The notes under the pieces are model-generated. The model worked only from the letters and a program-made list of their open reading frames with translations. It was not told where the DNA came from and ran no database searches. Positions 40,258 to 50,274 of a stretch of DNA of 64,000 nt are shown piece by piece; position 1 is the first letter of the stretch, and each line of letters begins with the position of its first letter. This DNA is from Spiroplasma citri (GTDB lineage Bacteria; Bacillota_I; Bacilli_A; Mycoplasmatales; Mycoplasmataceae). The position numbers and the translations under genes were made by a program. The stretch is from the NCBI RefSeq assembly GCF_001886855.1, contig NZ_CP013197.1:806001-870000 (forward strand), read 5' to 3'.

Positions 40258-40318
40258 TTATTCAAATCCTTTTCATTTAATATTTTCATTTTCTAAATCA
40301 ATAATGGTTGATTGGATA
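40258..40318 (-). pseudogene. Viral ORF c, 3' half at inversion breakpoint
   Basis: TIIDLENENIKWKGFE and stop, exactly the part missing from 38175-38303. Confidence 0.8.
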
Positions 40319-41093
40319 AATCAATTAGGTTTTTATTTCAATTTTTAGCAAAAGCCATTTTAATTTCATTAAATAATTTTTGATCTTTAAATTCAGAAAT
40401 TTTAATATTTCATTCGCCCCCAGTTATTAAACCAGTAACTGTCATATTTGAAGAACCTAAAATTGCTGTCGAAAATCCTGTATTTCTTTTAAAAATGTAA
40501 CCTTTACCATGAATTCGTTTCTTAGTATTATCAACATCTTCAACTTTTACTTTAAAATTAGAATAGAAATCAATTAATTTACATAGTTCTTCTAAATCAA
40601 CATAATTTCCAGTTCCATCAAAAGTTGTTGTAATCATATTAATTTGCTTATTTCTTTTGTTTAAACTTTCAATAATATTTTCAATTTTTCTTAAAATTGG
40701 TTTAGAAATAAAAGGTACTATGATTGATACTTCATCAGAAATTATCATTTCTTTTTGAAAATCATCCAATAGTTTTGAAGAATACTCATTAGTATATAAA
40801 AAAGATTCAGATAAAGGAATTGAAGAACGATTTTTATAAAAATCAAATTCACGTTCTCTTTGTATTGACACTAATATTTTATTTGATTGCTTCGTTTTAG
40901 AAATAACCTCATTATTTTTTGATAAATAAGTTGCCAAATAATTATTAATATCAAAAGAAGGATCTAATTCATTAAAAGTAGTATTATTTTTAATATTAAT
41001 ATACTTATAAGAAAAAAATTCATCTTCTTTAATATTTTCTAATAATAAAAGTTCACGTAATCCTTTGTTTTCTTCCATTCTTTTTAAGCTCAC
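40293..41093 (-). pseudogene. PLD-domain N-terminus of a split helicase
   Basis: 266 residues. Phospholipase-D-like (HKD) signature: IHGKGYIFKRN..AILGSSNMTVTG, the H-x-K and G-S-x-N of the second half. The preceding VSIIVPFISKPILRKIENII strand-helix fits the same domain. It ends at an accidental TAG just past the inversion junction (near 40318). In known proteins this PLD domain precedes a DEAD/DEAH helicase and acts as nuclease; the helicase core lies at 38304-38995. GTG start at 41091-41093 or ATG at 41076-41078. Confidence 0.75.
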
Positions 41094-41113
41094 ACTCTCA
41101 GTATAACATATAA

Positions 41114-41144
41114 AAATAGGATTGATTTTAAAACCAATCCATAA
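41114..41144. terminator. Terminator after helicase operon
   Basis: ATAGGATTGATTTTAAAACC-AATCC stem (GGATTG/CAATCC) with flanking A/T runs, 18 bases past the stop at 41162. Confidence 0.55.
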
Positions 41145-41161
41145 TTTTAATATCTAATTTT

Positions 41162-42664
41162 TTAACTAATTGTCTCTTCAAAAATAGTTTGAATATTATT
41201 TAGTAAGTTTCCTTTAATATATGTTAATTCATTGTCTAATAAATGACAACTAGTTTTAACATCATATCATAAGACATGATCATTAATTGTTGTCTTTTTA
41301 AAGTTAATTTTATTAATATTTTCTTTTAATAATTCTAATAGTTTATCACTTTCCAAATGATCAATAATTAAATTAATTGCTTGTTGATTTGAAGTAAATT
41401 TATAGCCTTCAAAAAAATTAATAAAATTCATTGCATATTCTTCTTTTCATTTTGGGTTTGTTGAAAAAATATAATCTTTAAATTCAAATAAATGCATTTT
41501 TTGATTAAATGATCAGTAAAAAGCTTTAATTTGACTAATAACTTCTGGACTAATTTGTAATTTTTTTTCATTAACATTAAAAGTTGAACTTAAAAATTGC
41601 ATAAATAAATTAATTATAATTTTTTCAGCAGCTGTTTTAACTTCTTTATGATATTTATCAAGGTTTTTTTGAATTAAAGGAACATCATAAAATAAATTAT
41701 AATCAATTAAAAAAGCATACTTAATCCGGTTTCGTAAATAATTATCATATAAAGCTTGATGAATTTTTTTATTCACAATTACATTACTATAATAATTCAT
41801 AATTAATTTATCATTAATTGGTAAAGCTAATAAATAATCAATAAAAAACTTATTTAATCCTTGGTACTGAAATTGCATAATTTGATGATATGATAAAAAA
41901 TATTTTCGATATTGACTAACACTCATTTTTCGTCAAATGGCTTCTGAACTAGTTGGATTAGAAAAATCAAAGGTCAACTTTTCTGGTTTAACAGTTGTTC
42001 ATTCCGAAGGTTCTTCTACAGTTGGTTCAAGTTCACCTTTTAAAATGATATTTCGTTTAGTTGGATCAATATAATTATCGTCATCGTTTGACATACTATG
42101 TTGTTTGTTAAACTTAAAATATTTTTCTTCGTTCGAAGGATTATTAACGATTAAATCGGGAATATCATATAAAGCAATTACTGGTTTTTCTTTTTCATAT
42201 TTAATTGAATATAATAACTGAATAAAATTAAGATACCGATCTGGAAAAGATAAACTACTAAAATCAATTATTTTACGTGGTGTTACTACTTTTGCTTTTG
42301 GTTGCGGTTTTTCTTTTTGTTCAGAAATAGAACTTAATTTTTCAATTGTTTTTGTTGACGGTAATACGGCAGGCTCAATTTCTCCTGGTTCTTCTTTTTC
42401 TTGCTTCTGACGACTAAATGATTCTAATGTTTCATTACCAACATAATTATATCCGCGCAGAAAAACAACCCGATTATCTTTTAATAACGTAATAAATTGA
42501 TTTGCTTGCTCAGAAGTTACATTTGAGAAATACGTATGAATTAAATTTAATAACTCTGCTTTAATAATCCGATTACCATTTTTGGGTAAATATGTTTTAA
42601 ATAAATATATTTCTAAATCCTTAAGATTTTTCATTTTTTTAATTTTAGTTAAATCAAATTTCAT
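41162..42664 (-). CDS. Partner protein of the superfamily I helicase
   Basis: 500 residues, intact. Residues 1-70 form a small helical domain (LYLFKTYLPKNGNRIIKAEL-like, LLKDNRVVFLRGYNYVG) that resembles a winged helix. A charged, Pro-rich linker follows (about 75-140, EEPGEIEPAVLPST). The C-terminal 300 residues are helical and aromatic (FFIDYLLALPINDKLIMNYY) without recognised motif. It starts 9 bases after the helicase stop with AGGAGG, so the two are translated as a unit. A subunit that recruits or regulates the helicase is inferred. Confidence 0.75.
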
Positions 42665-42672
42665 AAGACCTC

Positions 42673-45600
42673 CTATTTACCAATAATTTTTTGTACAATC
42701 CTATTAATAATATCTACTTGGTAATTTTTAAATAACCAATTACTATGTAAAATTGCTTCAATTTTTCATCCGCGGTCAACTAAATACTTTTGACGATAAA
42801 AATCATATTCTTTTTGTTCAACTCCAATTGGATATGTTAAATCATCACAAATAATCCCTAATACATAATGGTCTTTTTTCTGATCATATACCGTAACATC
42901 AATTTGATAAGTCCCTTGCACTGTATATGTTGCAATTTGATAACGCTCATGTCCACTTAAGGCTGCTGTTAAAGCAGCTGCAACTTCTGCTGTAAATTGT
43001 CGATTAATTTTAGAAATTTGTTGTTCTTGAGCATAACTTTTTGCTGTTGTTAACTTTGCTAATACTTTGTCTTTTTGATCTTTTCCGCGGTTTAATTGCT
43101 CAACATATTCTAAATAATATTTAAAGTATCGTGGGCCAGGATGTTTTGAATCTTCTGAAATTAATGATGATGGAAATGACTTAACAATATAAATTTTTTC
43201 TTTTGCTCGAGTAATTGCCACATTTAAACGGTTCTCACCACCAGCTTGCGATAAAGGACCAAAGAATTGCGTAAATTTATTATTCTCGTCCCGCGCAAAA
43301 CCAATTGAAAAAATAATAATATCGCGTTCATCACCTTGAATATTTTCAAGATTTTTCACAAATAAGCCTTCATTCCGCCCATTATGCACTCGATGTAATT
43401 CTTGTTCTAACGCTGGTGTTTTTTCAAATTCTTCCGTTAAATATTGTCAAATTAAGTTTTTTTGTACTTCGTTAAAAGTAACAACCCCAATTGTTTCTTG
43501 TTGTTTTCGAGTTGTAATAATTTCTTTTAATAAAGCAACAATTCGTTTCGCTTCAGGAATATTACCCCGGTTTTTTCATACCCCATCAGGAACATCAATT
43601 AATTTTAACGGAAAATCCTTTTTTGTTTTATTTGAAATCATAATTAAATTATTATCATAAAAGGCAGCATTTGAAAAATTAATTAACTCACTATATTTTG
43701 ACCGGTAATGAAATCGTAACATACTAGAATTATATTGTTTACTAGCAAAGTCAAGTAAACTCTTATCAGTTAAGGTTGTTTCAAGGGCTAACAATTCTTC
43801 GTTTTGTTCTCACCCATCATAATCAAACCGTGATGAAAAGAAATTTGTTGGTCCTAATTGTTTTTTATCCCCAGCAACTAAAATTCGTTCTGCACGATAA
43901 ATAATTGGAATTGCTCGTTCCACAAAAATTTGTGATGCTTCATCAAAAATTAATTGGTCAAACTCTTGATGATTTAATGGTAATAATTGGGATGCAATAT
44001 CCGGAGTTGCCATAATAACGGGAAATAAAACTTTAATTAATTCATAGTTATTTTTAAAAAAATAAGTAATTGATCGTTTTGTTTTTTTTCGACATTCTTC
44101 AATAAGTTTAGGTAACGTTTCAATAAAATTTACTTTAATAACATCCCGAATTTGTTGATGGTATAAATAAGTTAAATATTCTGTTGTATTAAGCATTGAT
44201 TGATTGCTTAATTTAGTTAGTTCTTTACGTCAATTTAAAGTTCCAACTTTTAATAACTCAGCATGTTCTGTTTGATAGCAATGAAAAAAATAATGTTGAT
44301 AAATTAATGGCAAATCTGCTTCAACTTTAACAACAGTTCCTAAGTAAGCATATAGTTCATAATTTTTATCTTCACGACGCAAGCGATCATTTTGGTCAAT
44401 CAATTCTAAACGATTAACAAAATAATCAATATTTTTAAATTCCGTTGTTAATGCCTCAATTAAAATTGTTTCTTCAATTTTAAATAAATTAAATTTATTC
44501 TCATCAACACTATTAATCGTATAACTAACAATATTATTTTTTAAGACATTAAATATTAATGCTAAAAATTTATGTGGTTTTAATCCTTTAGCTTTTTTTA
44601 ACATTTTTTTAAATTCTTTGACACGAAAACGATGATAAATTTCTGCAAAATGGGGAAAATCATTAAACAAGGCTAAAAATTTTTGAACAATCATCGTATT
44701 TTGATAAATTCGATGACAATGACGAGAATAATCATCATATTCTAATTCAAAATAATAAAACTGACTTAATAATTCAAAATCTAATGTTAATGGCTGATTT
44801 TTAACATTATTTAAAAATTGTAAATAATCTTGATAAGCATCTTGACGTGCAAATATTTTATATTTCTTAATATTATCAAATAACTGATCCATTTTGCTTA
44901 AATACATTGCACTTTCGACTTCTGGATATAATTGATTAATATTATTAATACTATCTAAAATTTTTTGATAAAAACTCTCCTTTTCTTCTAAGTTAGTAAT
45001 CATTAAACAATAATTTTGAATTTTTTTCATATTATTATAAACTACTTTAATTGCATCTTGTTTTTCCGCACAAAACAAAACTCGCTCCCCACGGCATAAA
45101 TTATTGACAATTAAATTGCTAATTGTTTGTGATTTTCCAGTTCCAGGTGGACCTTGAATAATCGTATTTTTTTCTAACGCTTTCTTAATGGCCACTTTTT
45201 GGGAAATATCATAATTGTTAATTGCCATTACTGTTCTTTCATTTAATTCTTCTTGATAACGTAGTTGGTTTTCCGCTCAATCCTCTTCAATATTATATTC
45301 ATTTTGAAAAATTTGACTAACAGAATTATCAATAACTTTCTCTAAATCACAATAATCTCGATATAACGTTGTTGATGAAATATTATACATTCCAAGATAG
45401 CAATCAAATACTAACCCTAAATTATTAACTTGATAATTATTGGCTAAATATTTCTCAAAGTTATCAGAAATATTAGAAGATAATTGTTCATTTTGTTTAT
45501 AGTAATTTAAATTATATAAATTATTTATTTTATCTTCATTTTTAACCTTAAATCCTAATGTTTTTAAATCTGTAATTGCTTTTTGAAAAATATCATCCGT

Positions 45601-46335
45601 TAAAGTTAAGGAATCAAAACTAAATTCAGCCACATTATAATTACTATCTTTAATTTGACTTAAACGAATTGCTGAATTTAATAAAATTTCATCATGTTTT
45701 GTTGCTAAAACAATTTTAGTTTTTGTACGACTAAGTTCATTTAGTGGTCATAATAATAATGGCGCACGAAAAACTTTTTGTGATTGTGTTAATCCTTCAA
45801 TGTATGGCCAACCAATATATAATGGATTAATATTTCTTTCAAAGGAATATAATTTGGCATCTTGTAAAATTCGAATAAATTTATTAAAAATTTTTGTTGT
45901 TTCTTCACTAATGATTTTTTCTAATTTTAATAAGCTTTCTTCACTAACTTTTTTTCCATCTTTTTTAACAAACAACGTAAAAATAAATTCAAGAATTTTT
46001 GAATAATGTAAAATGGGATACTTATTGAATGCATGCTGCTTTAAGTGTGAAGCAAATTCTTCATCATTTTTACTTTTATTAATAATTCCTCCAACGTAAC
46101 CACAAATTTCCCTAATTGTTTCTCCAGATAATTTTGTAATAATAAGATTTTCTTTCTTATTAATATCTTTTCAAACCTTTTCTGGACTTTGGTTTGATAA
46201 AAATAATAAGTCTAAGAAATTAATAATATTTTTACTTTTTGTGTTAATTTTGGTTAAAAAAATGTCTCCCACTGATTTATCATTTAACAGTCGTTTTTTG
46301 TACTCACTTAAAATCGTTAGAATATTTTTTTTCAT
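42673..46335 (-). CDS. Superfamily I (Upf1/Dna2-like, COG1112) helicase with C-terminal nuclease-like domain
   Basis: 1220 residues, one uninterrupted frame with many TGA-Trp. About 1-370 is a lineage-specific N-terminus. Walker A IIQGPPGTGKSQTISNLI is near 392; a helical insertion follows; Walker B FDQLIFDEASQIF is near 797; VAGDKKQLGPTNFF; IGVVTFNEVQKNLI; NIQGDERDIIIFSIGF; and RLNVAITRAKEKIYIV near 1040. The last 115 residues (FTAEVAAAL..IDVTVYD..GIICDD..GWKIEAILHSNWL) match the restriction-endonuclease-like domain that often ends such helicases. Its usual G-I-E-C-D-G is G-I-I-C-D-D here, so the acidic residue is changed. Related helicase-nucleases are common in defence islands and DNA repair. 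Confidence 0.85.
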
Positions 46336-46541
46336 AGTCTTTCTCTTCCTATTAATATTACTTATATTAGCATATTTGTTAAAAGTTGTAAATTATTGTA
46401 GAAAGACAAATGTCTTAAAAATAAAATTTTATGAAATAAATTTAGTTAAATACTACAATAATTTTTAAAAATAGTATATTATTAGCATAGTGTATGACTA
46501 ATTTATTTAGTAAATAGCATTACGTTGATGAGGATAATAGT

Positions 46542-47066
46542 ATGAACGCTATTAATCAATTATTAAATACATTAGAAAATTACGGCAGCATTACGGGAAC
46601 TAATATTGTCAAAATCCAAACCTTACAAAAAAATTATACCATTAAAGATAATTGTTATTTAGTTCAAAAAAAACAAAATTCAAATGAATATTTCTTTTTT
46701 GCTAATGCTAAAATATTACCTTGATGAAATTATGAATATGATAATGATCAAAACTTAAAAATTATGAAAAATAACAAGGAAATTATTGAAACAATTCCAA
46801 AAGAAAGATATTTATCATTCAAAAATGATAAAGATGCAATAACTAGTAGTCAAGTTGTAATTCCCTTACCGTTAGCAAAACCATTATCCGTATCTGAACT
46901 AATTAATGATTATGCTTCAGAACATATTATTCGAACTTTTATTACTAATCTAGTCCCATTAGAAATTGTTGAAAAAATTACAATAAAAAATATTGAAGCA
47001 ATTAAAACTAATGGTAGAAATGAACAAATTTGAAGTTTTTCACAACATATTAATAAAACGAAATAA
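46542..47066 (+). CDS. Hypothetical protein, 174 residues
   Basis: MNAINQLLNTLENYGSITGT; early part is beta-rich (NIVKIQTLQKNYTIKDNCYL, NEYFFFANAKILPWW), later helical (LPLAKPLSVSELINDYASEH). Intact. Divergent from the helicase operon across a 206-base AT-rich spacer that likely holds both promoters. Unrecognised. Confidence 0.65.
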
Positions 47067-47103
47067 AATGATATTAGAATTAATACTAATATCATTTTTA
47101 GTT
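47064..47103. terminator. Terminator
   Basis: AAAATGATATTAG-AATTAAT-ACTAATATCATTTTT right after the stop at 47066. Confidence 0.9.
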
Positions 47104-47131
47104 ATGTTTTTAAACAATTTATTATTGAGCC

Positions 47132-47731
47132 TTATTTATCTAATTCAGTTTCTTGTTCATGTTGATTTGTTTGTTGTTTATCTAAATTTTTTAATTGCTC
47201 ATTAATTGATTTTATTTGTGCTTTACTTAAATCTGTTAAATTTGGTTTTGGTGCAATTGGTGGTTTTTCTTGCCCATTAATGCCATTTAATTGTGGTTTT
47301 TTTGTTTCTACTTTTCGTAAATTATTTTTCATTTTCATAATTTCTTGTTGCAAAATACTTGGTGGTGCTGGTGGTTGTTCTTTTGGTCTTTGAATTTTAT
47401 TTTGCATCGCATCACTTTTTACTCGTGGTTCTACACGATAGCTTTCTGTGCTTCCTGGGATTGGCGGTGCTGGACGATGTGGTTTTAATGGTTTCAAATT
47501 TTCATAAATTGGCTCATTATCATTTGTAATAATTTCTTTTAAAACTTCACGATATTCGTCATCCTTAAGATGCTCACCAATTGTTTGACTCATTGCACTC
47601 ACAAATTCTGATGAAACTTTTGAAGCTTCTTTATTACTAAAACCAAGTTTTTTCAAAAATGAATTAAATGACTTTTTAAGTGATTTATAAGCTGTTTTTA
47701 ACGTATTTTTTGCTTTTGAAGTAATTCCCAT
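47132..47731 (-). CDS. Proline-rich small cytosolic protein, family F
   Basis: 199 residues. N-terminus MGITSKAKNTLKTAYKSLKK and LGFSNKEASK match the family at 354-860. The middle has several PxxP-type blocks (KPHRPAPPIPGST, PKEQPPAPPS, KPPIAPKPNLTD) and the end is Gln/Glu-rich. Could bind SH3-like or other proteins; no known domain. AAAGGAAGTAAATAAG precedes the ATG. The upstream palindrome at 47801 is shared with the paralogue. Confidence 0.7.
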   Translation of the reverse strand: MGITSKAKNTLKTAYKSLKKSFNSFLKKLGFSNKEASKVSSEFVSAMSQTIGEHLKDDEYREVLKEIITNDNEPIYENLKPLKPHRPAPPIPGSTESYRVEPRVKSDAMQNKIQRPKEQPPAPPSILQQEIMKMKNNLRKVETKKPQLNGINGQEKPPIAPKPNLTDLSKAQIKSINEQLKNLDKQQTNQHEQETELDK

Positions 47732-47800
47732 CTTATTTACTTCCTTTTTTAGTTTTTAATTGACTATGTTTTATAAACAATAAACAATTAAAGTAATTTA

Positions 47801-47829
47801 TTTTAAAAATATTAGTAATATTTTTAAAA
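47801..47829 (-). promoter_or_regulatory. 29-bp palindrome upstream of family F gene
   Basis: TTTTAAAAATATTA-G-TAATATTTTTAAAA, perfect, 70-98 bases before the start. See 923-950. Confidence 0.5.
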
Positions 47830-47914
47830 TCATATACGATATTAAAATTAACATATTTAATTAAATTTAGCAAGGATTATTTTTAAAATAATGTAAATTG
47901 TAATTTAATAAAAA

Positions 47915-47952
47915 TAAAATGATATGAGGATTAAAACTCATATCATTTTTAA
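47915..47952. terminator. Terminator of the capsid-like gene
   Basis: AAAATGATATGAG-GATTAAAA-CTCATATCATTTTT. Confidence 0.85.
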
Positions 47953-47964
47953 TATTAATATTTA

Positions 47965-49071
47965 TTATCAATCATAAGATAAGATTATCTGTTTTCCAAC
48001 CGGTAACCACATTGCTCCCCCAATTCAAGTTCCAAAACTACGACCAAATTGATATAATAATAATTGTAAATATCATTCACTGTCTTGGCCCATATAATAT
48101 GTGAAACCAATTTTTTGTTTAATTTTAATACCGGTAATACTACTTATTTTCTCATATTTATCAAAAATATAGAAATTAGCATACTCTTTTCCATCTTCTA
48201 ACGTTGTTGCATGCTTAATATTGAAAATTATAACGGGGGCTAACCTTGTCATGCATTAAAAAATTATCAAAATTTTCACCATAATTTCTTGTTGTACTAC
48301 CTCAACTAGCAGAAGTAGGCTCTGTATATGGTGTTCGAACCTTATCAAATTGTTTTGGATTTTTATTTCCTGTTTTTATTGTAATAATTTTAAAATTTTC
48401 AGTAGTTGTATTATAACTAGTTAACAATGTTACATCAGATTTGTCTTCATTAAAATAATAGACATATTTATTTTCTCATGGCGAATTTGCTTGTGCTAAA
48501 TTTGCTCCTAACAAAAGCCCACTAGCAATGTTTGTTGTGCTGAATCTGCATCTGTTGGAATTGGTAATATAATATATTGACCAGTTGCAATACAACTATC
48601 AATAACTCCTTGTAAATAAATTGCATTCATATTTGAATATCAATTACGAGTAATAGTACGCATTTATTCTCTAATTGTATTAGTTCTTACTTCAACAGGT
48701 GATTCCATAAAACGAACAGTATCAAATTAAGGAACATCATACTTAAATGTTAACATTTGATCCATCATAACGATTGCTCTTCTTACTCCTACTGATTGTT
48801 GTTCAGCACCAGCAGATGTATCATAATCATTTCCTCAAACCATTCTTTCAGGAAAGACATATTGCCCTTGTTCAAAACCATCTTCCATTGAAATTTGTTT
48901 AGCAGACATCATCATCATTTCTGTTGCATCAATATATTGACTATCTGCTTCTAAAATTTTTTTAATTTGTAAAACTGCAACATCACCAATTGCTTTTTCT
49001 GTTGGACTATTTCCACCAATTTGAAAAAGAGTAGGTAATACAATACTTGATTTTCCACTTATTTTTGACAT
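47965..49071 (-). pseudogene. Phage major-capsid-like protein, decayed
   Basis: About 368 residues when repaired. MSKISGKSSIVLPTLFQIGG, ATEMMMMSAKQISMEDGFEQ, YVFPERMVWG, RRAIVMMDQMLTFKYDVP, TVRFMESPVEVRTNT, then a variable domain and MGQDSEWYLQLLLYQFGRSF near the end. The layout (helical N-arm, E-loop-like beta part, long A-domain) and its place after a scaffold-like frame suggest an HK97-type capsid protein. Stops near 48728 and 48664 and frame changes near 48535 and 48235 make it inactive. Identity inferred from composition and order; not proven. Confidence 0.5.
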
Positions 49072-49084
49072 AGGTTAATCCTCC

Positions 49085-49454
49085 TTATTGTCATTGTAAA
49101 TTTTTAGCAATTTCAATAATATCTTCATCAGTTTTAGCACCATTTTTCTTAATTTCTTCTAAACGATTAGATTTAATTTCTTCTTGTCTTTTTAACATTT
49201 GGTCAATTACAGAACCACCATCAACAGTACCATCAACTTGATTTAGATTATATTCTTCTGCTATTTTATTTATTCTTTCTTGTTTAGATAAATCATTATA
49301 TTTTTCATTATCAATTAATGAACTAATAATTTTTTTATCTTTATCTGTAAAATTTTGTATTAGTTTTACCTAATGCTCAATGTTCATCAGTAATATCTTC
49401 AAATGAAACTGGATAACTTCTAAGCATTAATTCATTTATTTTGTTAATAGTTTT
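49085..49454 (-). pseudogene. ORF b joined to a scaffold-like protein, frameshifted
   Basis: First KTINKINELMLRSYPVSFED, ITDEHWALGK (ORF b), then in the next frame NFTDKDKKIISSLIDNEKYN, DLSKQERINKIAEEYNLNQV, VIDQMLKRQEEIKSNRLEEI to TAA at 49085. The acidic, helical C-terminal part directly upstream of a capsid-like gene is what a scaffolding protein looks like. The start codon is lost: it is preceded by the stop of the gene at 49455. Confidence 0.45.
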
Positions 49455-49754
49455 TTATTTAACTTTTTCATATTTCACATTCTTACTAGGTAATTTGTCA
49501 TATTTTGAATTATCTTTTAAAACATAGTTTTTTCTTAAAGTTTTTTCTGAACAACTTGATAATATACATTCGTCAACTTTTTCACAATTTATACAATATA
49601 ATTGAAAATAAAAATCTTCTTTATATAATATTTGTTGTTTTAATTCAGCAAGTTCTTTTTTAAGTGCTCGAATTTTGCTATTAAGTGCATCAATTTCTCA
49701 TTTAATTGTTTGAATGTGGCTATTAATTGCATCAATTAATTCTGTTATATTCAT
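49455..49754 (-). CDS. Coiled-coil protein with Cys cluster
   Basis: 99 residues. MNITELIDAINSHIQTIKWE and KIRALKKELAELKQQIL form a coiled coil; then CINCEKVDECILSSC, a probable zinc site; and a basic tail ending KYEKVK. Co-directional with neighbours, 15 bases after the Cys-rich gene. Confidence 0.55.
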
Positions 49755-49769
49755 TGTTTTTCTTCCTCA

Positions 49770-49976
49770 CTAGAAATATGAAATAAGACAACTAGCACAT
49801 ACACAATGCAATTTAGCTTTGAAATTTTGTCTTAATTCTCTAGCTGAACATTCGCCACCAATAAAATCAATTTCTTTTTGTGTATATCTTTCATCTGAAA
49901 AAGACCAATAATAACCATCATAAGGAATATTTAATCCGTCTTCTTGACAATCTTCACAATATTTTCTTTTTCCCAT
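49770..49976 (-). CDS. Small zinc-ribbon-like viral protein
   Basis: 68 residues: KYCEDCQEDG near the start and CVCASC near the end give a two-pair zinc ribbon around PYDGYYWSFSDERYTQKEID. Start overlaps the stop of the pentapeptide gene (TAATG). Related end sequence (NRCITCGW) is seen at 21650. Confidence 0.6.
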   Translation of the reverse strand: MGKRKYCEDCQEDGLNIPYDGYYWSFSDERYTQKEIDFIGGECSARELRQNFKAKLHCVCASCLISYF

Positions 49977-50268
49977 TATTTATCCTCCCCAATAACAGTT
50001 AATTGGTCTAATTGTTCTTTTGTGATTTTAACATCTTGTAAATCAACACAAGATAAATTAGCCCATTGTAAATCAGCACCTCGTAATTTAGTACCTCATA
50101 AATTAGCCTCTTGTAAATTATCCCAACGTAAATCAAAATCTTGTAAATTAACACCTCGTAATTTAGCACCTCGTAAATCTAATGCTTCATATTCTAAATA
50201 TTCATTGATTTTTTTTGTTCAACAGTAACTCCTGTTAAATCTTTAATTAAATCTTGTAATTTTTTCAT
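49976..50268 (-). pseudogene. Pentapeptide-repeat gene, A-run frameshift
   Basis: MKKLQDLIKDLTGVTVEQK, one A too few in an eight-A run, then INEYLEYEALDLRGAKLRGV and seven to eight A(D/N)LxG repeats (DLRWDNLQEANLW, GADLQWANLSCVDL) ending QLTVIGEDK. Longest of the four copies. ATAATTTCCTTTCTG upstream equals that at 2023. Confidence 0.7.
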
Positions 50269-50274
50269 TTTATA

